From Oxalobacteraceae sp. CFBP 13730 (GTDB lineage: Bacteria; Pseudomonadota; Gammaproteobacteria; Burkholderiales; Burkholderiaceae_D), in NCBI GenBank assembly GCA_014841835.1, contig JACYUQ010000005.1:264155-326373 (forward strand): a stretch of DNA of 62,219 nucleotides, in the 5' to 3' direction. Both the position numbers and the translations under genes were made by a program. Of the stretch, positions 45,633 through 55,209 are shown piece after piece; within the stretch, counting starts at the first letter, position 1, and each line of letters opens with the position of its first letter. The notes beneath the pieces were generated by a model that had not been told where the DNA came from, did no database searches, and saw only the letters and a program-made list of their open reading frames with translations.

Positions 45633-46916
45633 ATGAAAACCATACTGGCCGCCGGCATGCTGCTGGCCTTGAACAGCGCGCACGCCGCCACCCAGACAGT
45701 CGATTGCGGCCGCCTGCTGGACGTGCAGCAAGGCACCTGGCGCGAACGCGTCAGCATCGTCATCGAGAACGGCGGCATCGTCTCGGTCGGCCCCATGACC
45801 GGCGCCCCCGGCAATATCGACCTGTCGCGCCACGCCTGCCTGCCCGGCCTGATCGACATGCACGTGCACCTGACCAGCGAGACCCTGCCGGCGGTGGACG
45901 CCTACCGCGATCGCCTTACGGCCAACCCGGCCGATATGGCCTACCGTTCGATCAAGTTTGCCGAGCGCACCCTGATGGCGGGCTTCACGACGGTGCGCGA
46001 CCTGGGCGCGGCCGATGACCTGAACATCGCGCTCAAGCGCGCGATTGCCGCCGGCGACGTGCCGGGTCCGCGCATGTTCACGGCCGGTAAATCGCTGGCC
46101 ACCACGGGCGGTCACGCCGATCCGACCAACAACCTGTCGCACTTTTTGAACGAGAAGATCGGCACGCCCGGCCCGGTCGAGGGTGTTCTCAACAGCCCCG
46201 AAGAGGCGCGCCAGGCCGTGCGCCAGCGCTACAAGGATGGGGCGGACCTGATCAAGGTGACGGCCACCGGCGGTGTGCTGAGCCAGGCCGCCAGCGGCCA
46301 GAACTCGCAGTACACCGAGGACGAACTGCGCGCCGTAGTCACGACCGCGAAGGATTACGGCTTTCGCGTCGCGGCCCACGCCCACGGCGCGGAAGGCATG
46401 AAGCGCGCGCTGCGCGCCGGCGTCGACTCGATCGAACATGGCACGCTGATGGACGACGAGGTCATCACGCTCTTCAAGAAGACCGGCGGCTGGTACGTGC
46501 CGACCATCTCGGCCGGGCGCTACGTGGCGGACAAGGCCAAGGTGCCGAACTACTATTCGGCGCTGGTGCAGCCGAAGGCCGCGGCGATCGGACCGCAGCT
46601 GCAGGCCACATTCGCCCGTGCCCACAAAGCCGGCGTGAAGATCGCGTTTGGCACCGATGCCGGCGTGTTCCCGCATGGCGAGAACGCGAAGGAGTTCGGC
46701 TACATGGTCGAAGCGGGCATGACGCCGATCGACGCAATCCGCGCCGCGACCGTCAATGCGGCCGTGCTGCTGGATCAACCCAAGCGCCTGGGCGCGATCG
46801 CACCGGGGTTCGCGGCCGACATCATCGCGGTCGAGGGCGACCCGCTCAAGGACGTCAAGCTGCTCGAGCAGGTCAAGTTCGTGATGAAGGATGGCGTCGT
46901 CTTTAAAAAGCTGTAA
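45633..46916 (+). CDS. Periplasmic metal-dependent amidohydrolase (peptidase-like)
   Basis: 427 aa with signal peptide MKTILAAGMLLALNSAHA. Amidohydrolase TIM-barrel motifs: DMHVHLT, LIKVTATGG (bridging Lys), AAHAHG, SIEHGT and GTDAGVFPHG. It resembles the imidazolonepropionase-like group that includes Xaa-Arg/Lys dipeptide carboxypeptidases, so cleavage of dipeptides in the periplasm is likely but unproven. The ATG at 45633 follows GAGGGA. It is 31 bp upstream of the asparaginase gene and probably forms a two-gene operon after the symporter terminator. Confidence 0.87.
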   Translation: MKTILAAGMLLALNSAHAATQTVDCGRLLDVQQGTWRERVSIVIENGGIVSVGPMTGAPGNIDLSRHACLPGLIDMHVHLTSETLPAVDAYRDRLTANPADMAYRSIKFAERTLMAGFTTVRDLGAADDLNIALKRAIAAGDVPGPRMFTAGKSLATTGGHADPTNNLSHFLNEKIGTPGPVEGVLNSPEEARQAVRQRYKDGADLIKVTATGGVLSQAASGQNSQYTEDELRAVVTTAKDYGFRVAAHAHGAEGMKRALRAGVDSIEHGTLMDDEVITLFKKTGGWYVPTISAGRYVADKAKVPNYYSALVQPKAAAIGPQLQATFARAHKAGVKIAFGTDAGVFPHGENAKEFGYMVEAGMTPIDAIRAATVNAAVLLDQPKRLGAIAPGFAADIIAVEGDPLKDVKLLEQVKFVMKDGVVFKKL

Positions 46917-46947
46917 GCTGCCGGGTTTATAAAACCCGGAGACCTTC

Positions 46948-48021
46948 ATGCTGTTCCCGCGCTCTGCCCACGCCGCCCTGTGCGGCGTTCTTTTCCTGTT
47001 TGCGGCCGCCGTCCAGGCCCAGACCGCCAAGCTGCCGAACGTGACGATCCTCGCCACCGGCGGCACCATCGCCGGGACGGGCGCCAGCAGCACGACCACG
47101 GTTGGCTACACCGCCGCCACCGTCGGCGTGCAATCGCTGATCGCGGCCGTGCCCGAGATCACGAAGGTGGCCAACGTCACCGGCGAGCAGGTATTCCAGA
47201 TCGCCAGTGAAAACATCAGCGATGCGCAGTGGCTGCAACTGGCCAATCGCGTCAACGTGCTGCTGGCGCAAAGCAGCGTCGATGGCATCGTCATCACACA
47301 CGGCACCGACACGCTGGAAGAGACGGCATACTTTTTGAACCTGGTCGTCAAGAGCAAGAAGCCGGTGGTGGTGGTCGGCTCGATGCGCCCCTCGACGGCG
47401 CTGTCGGCCGACGGCCCGATCAACCTGTACAACGCGGTGCGCCTGGCCGGCACGCCTGAAGCGGCGGGCCGCGGCGTGCTGGTGGCGATGAATGACCAGA
47501 TCCACGCGGCGCGTGACGTCACCAAGGCCAATACGACGACGGCGGACACCTTCCGCACGACGGAGCTGGGCATGATCGGCTATATCCAGGGCGGCAAGCC
47601 GTTCTTTTATCGCGACGTGACGCGCAAGCACACGGTCGATACCGAATTCGATCTGGCCAAACTCGACGCGCTGCCGCAGGTAGACGTGGCGTACGCGTAT
47701 GCGAATGTGGGCGATGTGGCGGTCAATGCGCTGGTGGCAGCCGGCGCGAAGGGTCTGGTGCATGCGGGTGTCGGCAACGGCAGCCTGCCGGCCAAAACAA
47801 AGCCGGCGCTGGTGGCTGCACGGGCCAAGGGCGTGATTGTCGTACGCGCAAGCCGCGTCGGCCAGGGCATCGTGGCGCGCAATGGCGAAGCCAATGATGA
47901 TCAGCTGGACTTCGTGGTGGCCGATACGCTCAGCCCCCAAAAGGCGCGCATCCTGTTGATGCTGGCGTTGACGAAAACGACCAGCACCAAGGAGATCCAG
48001 CGGATGTTTTACACGTATTGA
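46948..48021 (+). CDS. ansB: Type II L-asparaginase, periplasmic
   Basis: 357 aa. A signal peptide ends near VQAQT, then ILATGGTIAG (nucleophile Thr40) and VITHGTDTLEETA (second Thr and Asp), the two asparaginase signatures. It hydrolyses asparagine (and often glutamine) to aspartate and ammonia in the periplasm, feeding the symporter encoded upstream. It is 31 bp after the amidohydrolase gene. The stop codon directly abuts that of the convergent ABC transporter gene, with no intergenic base. Confidence 0.94.
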   Translation: MLFPRSAHAALCGVLFLFAAAVQAQTAKLPNVTILATGGTIAGTGASSTTTVGYTAATVGVQSLIAAVPEITKVANVTGEQVFQIASENISDAQWLQLANRVNVLLAQSSVDGIVITHGTDTLEETAYFLNLVVKSKKPVVVVGSMRPSTALSADGPINLYNAVRLAGTPEAAGRGVLVAMNDQIHAARDVTKANTTTADTFRTTELGMIGYIQGGKPFFYRDVTRKHTVDTEFDLAKLDALPQVDVAYAYANVGDVAVNALVAAGAKGLVHAGVGNGSLPAKTKPALVAARAKGVIVVRASRVGQGIVARNGEANDDQLDFVVADTLSPQKARILLMLALTKTTSTKEIQRMFYTY

Positions 48022-49905
48022 TTACGCGCCGGATACCGTAGGGTGGACGGCTGCGCCGTCCACGCGGTCAAACGCTTCCGGCACCAGCGGCGGTGAGGCC
48101 ACATCCTCGTCGGGCCGCGCCAGTTGCCGGTCCCACATCTGCGCATACAGGCCGCGCGCGGCCAGCAGCGCGCTGTGGGTGCCGCGCTCGACGATCTTGC
48201 CGTGATCGAGCACGATGATCTGCTGCGCATCGGCGATCGTCGACAGGCGGTGCGCGATCACCAGCGTCGTGCGGTTCTTCGCGATCTCTTTCAGCTGCGC
48301 CTGGATCGCCTGCTCGGCGCGCGAGTCGAGCGCCGACGTGGCTTCGTCGAAGATCAGCAGGGCCGGGTCCTTCAGCAGCGTGCGCGCGATCGCCACGCGC
48401 TGCTTCTCGCCACCCGACAGTTTCAACCCACGCTCACCCACCATGCTCTGATAGCCATCCGGCAGGCTTTCGATGAAGTCGTGGATCGACGCCGCGCGCG
48501 CGGCTGCCACGATGTCGTCGCGGCTGGCGCCGGGCCGGCCATATGCGATGTTGTATTCGATCGTGTCGTTGAACAGCACCGTGTCCTGCGGGACGATACC
48601 GATCGCCGCGCGCAGCGACGACTGGGTAATGTCGCGCAGGTCCTGGCCATCGATCTTGATCGCGCCGCCGTTCACGTCATAGAAGCGAAACAGCAGGCGT
48701 GACAGCGTGGACTTGCCCGAGCCGCTGTGGCCCACCACCGCCGTCGTGGTGCCGGCGGCGATGGTGAAGTCGACATCGAACAGGATCTGGCGCTTGGTCT
48801 CGTAGCTGAATTCCACGTGCGAGAACTCGACCTGCGCGCCCTTGATATCCAGCGGCAGCGCCTTGGGGCCGTCGGCTACTTCGCGGTTCTGGTCGAGCAG
48901 GCCAAACAGGCGCTCCATGTCGGCCAGGCTTTGCTTGATCTCGCGGTAGATCACGCCCAGGAAGTTCAGCGGCATGTACAGCTGGATCATGAAGGTATTG
49001 ACCAGCACCAGGTCGCCCAGGCTCATGGTGCCGTTGATGACGCCCTGCGTGGCGCGCCACAGGATCAGCGTGACGGCAGTGGCGATGATCAGGGACTGGC
49101 CCGTGTTCAGGACCGACAGCGAGGTCTGCGAGCGCACGCCGGCGTTCTCGTAGTTCTTCAGGCCCTCGTCATAGCGTTTGGCTTCGTAGTCTTCGTTACC
49201 GAAGTATTTGACCGTCTCGTAATTGAGCAGCGAATCGATCGCCTTGGTACTGGCTTTCGATTCGAGGTCGTTCATCGTGCGCCGGAAGTGCGTGCGCCAT
49301 TCAGTGACCACCACGGTGAAGGTGATGTACGAGGCCAGCGCCACGGCGGTGATGATGCTGAACCAGATGTCGTAATTCAGTATCAGGTAGCCCAGCACCA
49401 GCGTGATCTCGACCAGCGTCGGCAGGATGTTGAAGAGCGAGTACGAGATCAGCGAGTTCACACCGCGCGTGCCGCGCTCGATGTCGCGCGTCATGCCGCC
49501 CGTCTGGCGGTTCAGGTGAAAGCGCAGCGACAGCGCATGCAGGTGACGAAACACGCGCAGCGCGATGGTGCGCACGGCGCGCTGCGTCACGCGCGCGAAC
49601 AGAAATTCGCGCAGCTCGGTGAAGACGGTCATCGACAGCCGCAGCAAGCCGTAGGCGATCAGCACGCCGACCGGCAGCACCATCAGCGCGTGCGGGTGCG
49701 CAGGATCGATGGCCAGGCCGTCGATCAGCCGCTTGAGCACCAGCGGCACGCCGACGTTGGCCATCTTGGCCGCGACCAGCGCGCCCATGGCGGCCAGTAC
49801 GCGCCACTTGTAGACCCACAGGTACGGGAACAAGGTCTTGAGCGTTGCCCAGTCGTTGCGGGGAATGCCGGTAGGGTCCGGCGGAAGTGAGGTATTGCGG
49901 CGCAT
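48022..49905 (-). CDS. ATM1-type ABC transporter, fused membrane and ATPase domains
   Basis: 627 aa half-transporter. Six-helix membrane domain with the ATM1/HMT1 hallmark NYETVKYFGNE, then an ATPase domain with GHSGSGKST (Walker A), LSGGEKQR (signature) and LLIFDEATSALDSR (Walker B). Dimeric bacterial ATM1 proteins export glutathione conjugates or metal-thiol complexes; that role is inferred. The ATG at 49905 is assigned; a TTG seven codons upstream is an alternative, and neither has a clear SD. Divergent from the thioesterase gene. Confidence 0.9.
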   Translation of the reverse strand: MRRNTSLPPDPTGIPRNDWATLKTLFPYLWVYKWRVLAAMGALVAAKMANVGVPLVLKRLIDGLAIDPAHPHALMVLPVGVLIAYGLLRLSMTVFTELREFLFARVTQRAVRTIALRVFRHLHALSLRFHLNRQTGGMTRDIERGTRGVNSLISYSLFNILPTLVEITLVLGYLILNYDIWFSIITAVALASYITFTVVVTEWRTHFRRTMNDLESKASTKAIDSLLNYETVKYFGNEDYEAKRYDEGLKNYENAGVRSQTSLSVLNTGQSLIIATAVTLILWRATQGVINGTMSLGDLVLVNTFMIQLYMPLNFLGVIYREIKQSLADMERLFGLLDQNREVADGPKALPLDIKGAQVEFSHVEFSYETKRQILFDVDFTIAAGTTTAVVGHSGSGKSTLSRLLFRFYDVNGGAIKIDGQDLRDITQSSLRAAIGIVPQDTVLFNDTIEYNIAYGRPGASRDDIVAAARAASIHDFIESLPDGYQSMVGERGLKLSGGEKQRVAIARTLLKDPALLIFDEATSALDSRAEQAIQAQLKEIAKNRTTLVIAHRLSTIADAQQIIVLDHGKIVERGTHSALLAARGLYAQMWDRQLARPDEDVASPPLVPEAFDRVDGAAVHPTVSGA

Positions 49906-49961
49906 GGGGAGACTTTTGTGGTTCAATTCGGGTCGATTGTAGCTTTTACCGAGAATTCACG

Positions 49962-50405
49962 ATGACCACGCCCGAAAATACCGTTACCACGCCCAGTACC
50001 ATTCGCCTCCCCGCCGGCAAGATGCCCGAACTGCGGGTCATGCCCGCCCCGTCCGACGCCAATGTGTATGGCGATGTCTTCGGCGGCTGGATCATGGCCC
50101 AGGTCGACCTGGCCGGCTCGCTGCCGGCCACGCGCCGCGCCAATGGCCGCGTGGCGACCATCGCGGTGAACTCGTTTTTGTTCAAGAATCCGGTGTTCGT
50201 TGGCGATCTGCTGTCGTTCTATGCCGATATCACCAAGGTGGGCAACACGTCGATCACGGTGTTCGTCGAGGTGTACGCCGAGCGCAACCGGCTGGCGGCC
50301 GAAGTGGTCAAGGTGACCGAGGCGACGCTGACCTATGTGGCGACCGGGCCGGATCGCAAGCCGCGCCAGTTGCCGCCGCTCGAATCGCTGATCGCGAACC
50401 GGTAA
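49962..50405 (+). CDS. Acyl-CoA thioesterase, YciA-like hotdog protein
   Basis: 147 aa single hotdog domain. VMPAPSDANVYGDVFGGWIM contains the Asn-Asp catalytic region of YciA-type thioesterases, followed by ATIAVNSFLFKNPVFVGDLL. It hydrolyses acyl-CoA to free acid and CoA in the cytoplasm. The ATG at 49962 gives a YciA-sized protein; earlier in-frame codons lack an SD. It is convergent with fadD, whose products it could cleave. Confidence 0.92.
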   Translation: MTTPENTVTTPSTIRLPAGKMPELRVMPAPSDANVYGDVFGGWIMAQVDLAGSLPATRRANGRVATIAVNSFLFKNPVFVGDLLSFYADITKVGNTSITVFVEVYAERNRLAAEVVKVTEATLTYVATGPDRKPRQLPPLESLIANR

Positions 50406-50414
50406 TCCGGTCGT

Positions 50415-50440
50415 GAAAAAGGCCGCCATCATGGTGGCCT
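50415..50440 (-). terminator. Terminator between thioesterase and fadD
   Basis: Nine-base-pair stem AGGCCGCCA / TGGTGGCCT (one G-U) with a 3-nt loop. On the minus strand it is followed by T5, so it ends the fadD transcript; it may also weakly end the thioesterase mRNA. Confidence 0.75.
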
Positions 50441-50459
50441 CCAGAACCTCATGCCGGCA

Positions 50460-52142
50460 TCAGCCCGGCTTCTTTTCGTCGCGCAGTTCGCGCCGCAGGA
50501 TCTTGCCGACGTTCGTTTTCGGCAGCGTCTCGCGGAACTCGACGAACTTCGGCCGCTTGTAGCCGGTCAGCTGCTCCTTGCAGAATGCCTTGACCTGGTC
50601 GGCGGTGAGGCTCGCGTCCTTCTTGACCACGTACAGCTTGACCGCCTCGCCCGAGTGCTGGTCGGGCACGCCCACGCACGCCACTTCGAGCACGCCCGGC
50701 ATCGAGGCCACCACGCCTTCGACTTCGTTCGGATACACATTGAAGCCCGAGACCAGGATCATGTCCTTCTTGCGATCGACGATGCGGGTGTAGCCCTTGT
50801 CGTCCATGATGCCGATGTCGCCGGTCTTGAAGAAGCCGTCGGGCGTCATGACCTTGGCCGTTTCGTCGTCGCGCTGCCAGTAGCCGGCCATGACCTGCGG
50901 ACCACGCACGGCGATCTCGCCGGCGGTGCCGAACGGGACGGCGTTGCCGGCGTCGTCCAGGATGCGCAGTTCGGTCGATGGCAGCGGCAGGCCGATGGTG
51001 CCGGTGAACTCGCTGATGTCGCAGCGGTTGGCGGTGACCACGGGTGACGTCTCGGACAAGCCGTAGCCTTCGACGATCGGGATGCCCGTCGTCTTGAGCC
51101 ACTTGTCGGCCACTGCTTTTTGCACGGCCATGCCGCCCCCCGGGCACACCATCAGGCCCGAGAAATCGAGCCTGGCGAAATCGTCGTCGTTCAGCAGGCC
51201 GTTGTACAGGGTGTTCACAGCCGGGAAGATGTTGATGCGGTAGCTACCCAGCTCCTTGATGAAGCCCTTGATGTCACGCGGGTTCGGGATCAACAGGTTC
51301 ATGCCGCCCACGCGCAGGCCGAGCAGTGCGCAGACCGTCAGCGCATAGATGTGGTACAGCGGCAGCGCGCAGGCAAACTGCGCCTGCTGGCCCGGCGGCA
51401 TGCGGCTTAAGGTCGGCGCAAACCAGGCTTCGTTCTGCAGCACGTTGGCGATCACGTGACGGTGCAGCAGCACTGCCCCTTTCGACACGCCCGTGGTGCC
51501 GCCCGTGTACTGCAGGAAGGCGATGTCGTCGTGCCCGATCGTCACCGGCGCCAGGGTTTCGCGCGCGCCCTCGGCCAGCACCTTGTTGAAGGCGATCGCG
51601 CCTGGCAACGAGTAGGCCGGCACCATCTTCTTGACCTTGCGCACCACCAGATTGACCAGCGTGCCTTTCAAGCCGCCCAGCAGGTCGCCCATCGTGGCCA
51701 GGATGACGTGTTTGACCTGCGTCTGGCCGAGCACCTGCTCGAGCGTGTGGGCGAAGTTTTCCAGCACCACGATCGCCTCGGCGCCCGAGTCGGTCAGCTG
51801 GTGCTGCAGCTCGCGCGGGGTGTAGAGCGGATTGACGTTGACGACGACGTAGCCGGCGCGCAGCACGGCGGCCAGCGCCACCGGATACTGGAGCACGTTG
51901 GGCATCATCAGCGCCACGCGCGCACCCGGCTTCAGGCCCCTGGCCTGCAGCCAGGCGGCCATGCGCTGCGACATCGTATCGAGTTCGGAAAACGTGATGG
52001 ACTTGCCCATGCAGGCATAGGCCTTGCGGTCGGCGTACTTGCGGAACGCCTCCTCGAGCAAATGCGCCAGCGAGCGATATTGCGTCGCATCGATCTCTGC
52101 CGGTACACCGGTTTCGTACGACGTGAGCCAGAATTTGTCCAT
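50460..52142 (-). CDS. fadD: Long-chain fatty-acid-CoA ligase FadD, paralogue 1
   Basis: 560 aa (E. coli FadD 561). ANL-superfamily motifs: YTGGTTGVSKGA (AMP/ATP binding), GYGLSETSPVV, and the C-terminal hinge and lysine region DRKKDMILVSGFNVYPNEVE and KTNVGKILRRELRD. It activates fatty acids to acyl-CoA for degradation, usually at the inner membrane. The ATG at 52142 matches the FadD N-terminus; AAGGAAGG lies 11 nt upstream. It follows its close paralogue, separated by a terminator. Confidence 0.93.
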   Translation of the reverse strand: MDKFWLTSYETGVPAEIDATQYRSLAHLLEEAFRKYADRKAYACMGKSITFSELDTMSQRMAAWLQARGLKPGARVALMMPNVLQYPVALAAVLRAGYVVVNVNPLYTPRELQHQLTDSGAEAIVVLENFAHTLEQVLGQTQVKHVILATMGDLLGGLKGTLVNLVVRKVKKMVPAYSLPGAIAFNKVLAEGARETLAPVTIGHDDIAFLQYTGGTTGVSKGAVLLHRHVIANVLQNEAWFAPTLSRMPPGQQAQFACALPLYHIYALTVCALLGLRVGGMNLLIPNPRDIKGFIKELGSYRINIFPAVNTLYNGLLNDDDFARLDFSGLMVCPGGGMAVQKAVADKWLKTTGIPIVEGYGLSETSPVVTANRCDISEFTGTIGLPLPSTELRILDDAGNAVPFGTAGEIAVRGPQVMAGYWQRDDETAKVMTPDGFFKTGDIGIMDDKGYTRIVDRKKDMILVSGFNVYPNEVEGVVASMPGVLEVACVGVPDQHSGEAVKLYVVKKDASLTADQVKAFCKEQLTGYKRPKFVEFRETLPKTNVGKILRRELRDEKKPG

Positions 52143-52170
52143 GTATTCCACTGCCTTCCTTGTTGGTTCC

Positions 52171-52207
52171 AATAAAACGCCGAAGCCGCCCCGCAGGCGG
52201 CTTCGGC
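52171..52207 (-). terminator. Terminator between the two fadD genes
   Basis: Perfect 12-bp stem GCCGAAGCCGCC / GGCGGCTTCGGC with a 5-nt loop. On the minus strand it is followed by GTTTTATT, a weak U tract, so some read-through into the second fadD is likely. Confidence 0.75.
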
Positions 52208-52231
52208 TGATTGCCCATCGTCCGCCGTGAC

Positions 52232-53920
52232 TTACGCCACCGTGTCCGCCTGTTTTTCATCCCGCAGCGCGCGTCGCAGGATCTTGCCGACGTTGGTCTT
52301 GGGAAGCTCATCGCGGAACTCGATGTACTTGGGTCGCTTGTAGCCGGTGAATTCCTGCTTGCAGTAGGCCAGCAAGTCGTCCGTCGTGAGATTCGGGTCT
52401 TTTTTTACCACGAATACCTTGACCGCCTCGCCCGAATGCGCGTCCGGCACGCCGACCACGGCGCACTCGAGCACCCCCGGATGGCCGGCGATGACGCCTT
52501 CGAGCTCGTTCGGATAGACGTTGAAGCCCGAGACCAGGATCATGTCCTTCTTTCGATCGACGATTTTGACGTAACCGCGTTCGTCCATGATGCCGATGTC
52601 GCCCGAGCGGAAGAAGCCGTCCGCCGTCATGACCTTGGCGGTTTCGGCCGGCTGTTTCCAGTACCCCTGCATGACTTGCGGACCGCGGATCGCGATCTCG
52701 CCGCTCTCGCCCGGCGCCACCGGGTTGCCGGCATCGTCGATGATGGCGATGTCGGTCGATGGCACCGGCAGGCCGATGGTGCCGCTAAATTCGGCCACGT
52801 CGGCGCGGTTGCAGGTGGCCACCGGCGACGTCTCGGACAAGCCGTAGCCTTCGATGATGGCCACGCCGGTGACATCGCGCCATTTGTCGGCCACGGCCTT
52901 TTGCACCGCCATGCCGCCGCCATTGCACATGCGCAGGCCGGAGAAATCGAGGTGGGCGAAAGCGGGGTTGTTCACGAGCGCGTTGTACAGCGTGTTCACG
53001 GCCGGCAGCATGTTGAAGCGGTACTTGGCGAGCTCTTTGACGAAGCCCGGGATGTCGCGCGGGTTCACGATCAGCACGTTGAGCGCCCCCATGCGCATGC
53101 CCCACATGGCGCACGCGGTCAGCGCAAAGATGTGATACAGCGGCAGCGCGCAAACGATGGTCAGCGGCGCGCCGCCCGCCTCGCCCAGCGCCGGCTGCGA
53201 CCAGGCTTCGCTTTGCAGCACGTTGGCGATCACGTTGCGGTGCGTGAGCGTGGCGCCTTTTGAGGGCCCCGTGGTGCCGCCCGTGTACTGCAGGAAGGCG
53301 ACGTCGCCGGCCTTGAGCGTGGCCGGCTTGAAGGTCATGCGGGCGCCCTGCGCCAGCGCATCCTTGAAGGACACCATGTTCGGCAGTGAGAATTCGGGCA
53401 CCATCTTCTTGACGTGGCGGACCACGAAATTGACCACCATGCCCTTGGCACCGCCAAGCAGCTCGCCCATGTTCGCCACCACCACGTGGCGCAGCGGCGT
53501 CTTGCCCATCACCTTTTGTACGGTGTGGGCGAAGTTTTCCAGCACGATGATCGCTTCGGCGCCGGAGTCGGTGATCTGGTGTTCGAGTTCGCGCGCGGTG
53601 TAGAGGGGATTGACGTTGACGACGACATACCCGGCGCGCAGCACGGCGGCCAGCGCAATCGGGTACTGCAACACATTGGGCATCATGAGCGCCACGCGCG
53701 CACCCGGCGTCAGGCCGCGGCTTTGCAGCCAGGCGGCGAGCTTTTGCGAATTCGCGTCAAGTTCGCGGTAGGTGAGGAACTTGTCCATGCAGACAAAGGC
53801 ATTGCGGTCCGCGAATTTGCTGAACGATTCTTCCAGCAACTGCACCAGTGAAGCGTACCGATCGGGATTGATCTCTGCCGGCATGCCTGGTGGATACGAC
53901 TGCAGCCAAATCTTGTCCAT
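52232..53920 (-). CDS. fadD: Long-chain fatty-acid-CoA ligase FadD, paralogue 2
   Basis: 562 aa, co-linear with the neighbouring FadD over its whole length and sharing long identical blocks (GARVALMMPNVLQYP; RAGYVVVNVNPLYT). Motifs YTGGTTGPSKGA, GYGLSETSPVA and DRKKDMILVSGFNVYPNE are intact, so both copies should be active. AGAGGC precedes the ATG at 53920. The arrangement recalls the fadD1-fadD2 pair of Pseudomonas. A GATCATGATC palindrome lies about 25 bp upstream of the start and might be regulatory. Confidence 0.93.
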   Translation of the reverse strand: MDKIWLQSYPPGMPAEINPDRYASLVQLLEESFSKFADRNAFVCMDKFLTYRELDANSQKLAAWLQSRGLTPGARVALMMPNVLQYPIALAAVLRAGYVVVNVNPLYTARELEHQITDSGAEAIIVLENFAHTVQKVMGKTPLRHVVVANMGELLGGAKGMVVNFVVRHVKKMVPEFSLPNMVSFKDALAQGARMTFKPATLKAGDVAFLQYTGGTTGPSKGATLTHRNVIANVLQSEAWSQPALGEAGGAPLTIVCALPLYHIFALTACAMWGMRMGALNVLIVNPRDIPGFVKELAKYRFNMLPAVNTLYNALVNNPAFAHLDFSGLRMCNGGGMAVQKAVADKWRDVTGVAIIEGYGLSETSPVATCNRADVAEFSGTIGLPVPSTDIAIIDDAGNPVAPGESGEIAIRGPQVMQGYWKQPAETAKVMTADGFFRSGDIGIMDERGYVKIVDRKKDMILVSGFNVYPNELEGVIAGHPGVLECAVVGVPDAHSGEAVKVFVVKKDPNLTTDDLLAYCKQEFTGYKRPKYIEFRDELPKTNVGKILRRALRDEKQADTVA

Positions 53921-54093
53921 GGGTTGCCTCTGTCTCGGGATCTTTTGCAAGATCATGATCGTTCTTGTCGACGGCCGTGCTATGTTGCCGGCTCGCGTGC
54001 GCACGAAGCTTATGCCTTTGCTATCGCTGGGTGTGATGCTATCGGGCAGCGCCCTTGTGCGCAAGCGCTTTTACGCCGATTGGAACCTGCCCT

Positions 54094-55209
54094 CTACGGC
54101 AGCGCGCCCATGGTGCGCTGCACCACCTGCAGGCCTGGCGAAGCCGGCGTTGCCAGCCGCGTCAGGACGCGATTGCGTTCTTTCTTGTCGAGGGCGGCAA
54201 GCCGGTTGACGGCCCGGTAGAAACCCTTCCAGGTCGTCTCGCGGCGCAGCAATGCGCGAAATGCCGGCACCAGGTCATTGTAGGTCGCTACCGAGGCCAG
54301 GTGGGCATTGGAGAGCGGCTCGGCAAAGAAGCGGTCATAGCCGGCGTAGCCGCCCCAGTTTGCCTTGAGCACCTGGTAGTCGTTCTGCAGCGCGATGAAC
54401 AGGCGGCCCTTGGTGGCGCGTTTGGTTTCGTCCGGTTCGATGCTCTTGTAGGTGCGCTCGAGCTCACCGCGATAACGCAGCAGCAAGGCCAGGAAATCGC
54501 GCTTGCGTGCCTTGTAGCGGTCGTAGGCCGCGCTCATGGCCGGGTTGCCGAAGCGTTCGAGCCAGGCTTCTACGCCGGCCTGCTCGACGGCACTGGCAAA
54601 CGATTCATTGAATTGCGAGTCGCCGGCGACATAGACGACCTGGTGCGCCAGCTCATGGAAGATCAGGCGCGCCAGTTCGGCGTCCGGATAATTGATGAAG
54701 GTCGACACCAGCGGATCGCTGAACCAGCCGAGCGTCGAATAGGCGGTGACGCCGCCCACTTCGACGTCATGGCCTTCTGCGCGCAGCTGCCTGGCATAGG
54801 CCTGCGCATCGGTCTTGCTGTAATAGCCGCGGTAATTCACGCAGCCGGCCACCGGGAAGCACCACTGGATGGGTTTCAGGGACAGTTCGGGCGTGGCCAC
54901 CACGTTCCACAGCACGTAGGGGCGTTGGAGGCTCGTGTAATTGGTGTAGCTGCCGTTATCGGGCAGCTGCATTTCCTGGATGGCGAAGCGGCGGATCTGG
55001 CGCGCCGCCTCCAGCCGGTGCCGCAATGTGGCGCTGGTGCCGCTGTCGGCGATCCAGTCGTCGATCGGGCGCGCATCGGACAGCAATTGCAGCTGGCCCT
55101 GCGCGGCCTGGGTGTAATACGAAAGCGATGAGCAGCTGGTCAACATGAAGACCGCCGCTGCCGCGGCCATGAGCGGCCGGAAGGCCAGTGAGAATCTAGA
55201 GGGCGTCAT
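54094..55209 (-). CDS. Putative zinc aminopeptidase lipoprotein (PF10023-type)
   Basis: 371 aa. An N-terminal lipoprotein signal ends in LTSC. The zinc motif is FHELAHQVVYV (HExxH), with a downstream NESFASAVEQ Glu, matching the predicted aminopeptidase family formerly DUF2265. The protein is probably held at the outer membrane facing the periplasm. The ATG at 55209 overlaps the end of the molybdopterin oxidoreductase gene by 14 bp; a TTG at 55236 is an alternative. Substrate is unknown. Confidence 0.82.
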   Translation of the reverse strand: MTPSRFSLAFRPLMAAAAAVFMLTSCSSLSYYTQAAQGQLQLLSDARPIDDWIADSGTSATLRHRLEAARQIRRFAIQEMQLPDNGSYTNYTSLQRPYVLWNVVATPELSLKPIQWCFPVAGCVNYRGYYSKTDAQAYARQLRAEGHDVEVGGVTAYSTLGWFSDPLVSTFINYPDAELARLIFHELAHQVVYVAGDSQFNESFASAVEQAGVEAWLERFGNPAMSAAYDRYKARKRDFLALLLRYRGELERTYKSIEPDETKRATKGRLFIALQNDYQVLKANWGGYAGYDRFFAEPLSNAHLASVATYNDLVPAFRALLRRETTWKGFYRAVNRLAALDKKERNRVLTRLATPASPGLQVVQRTMGALP

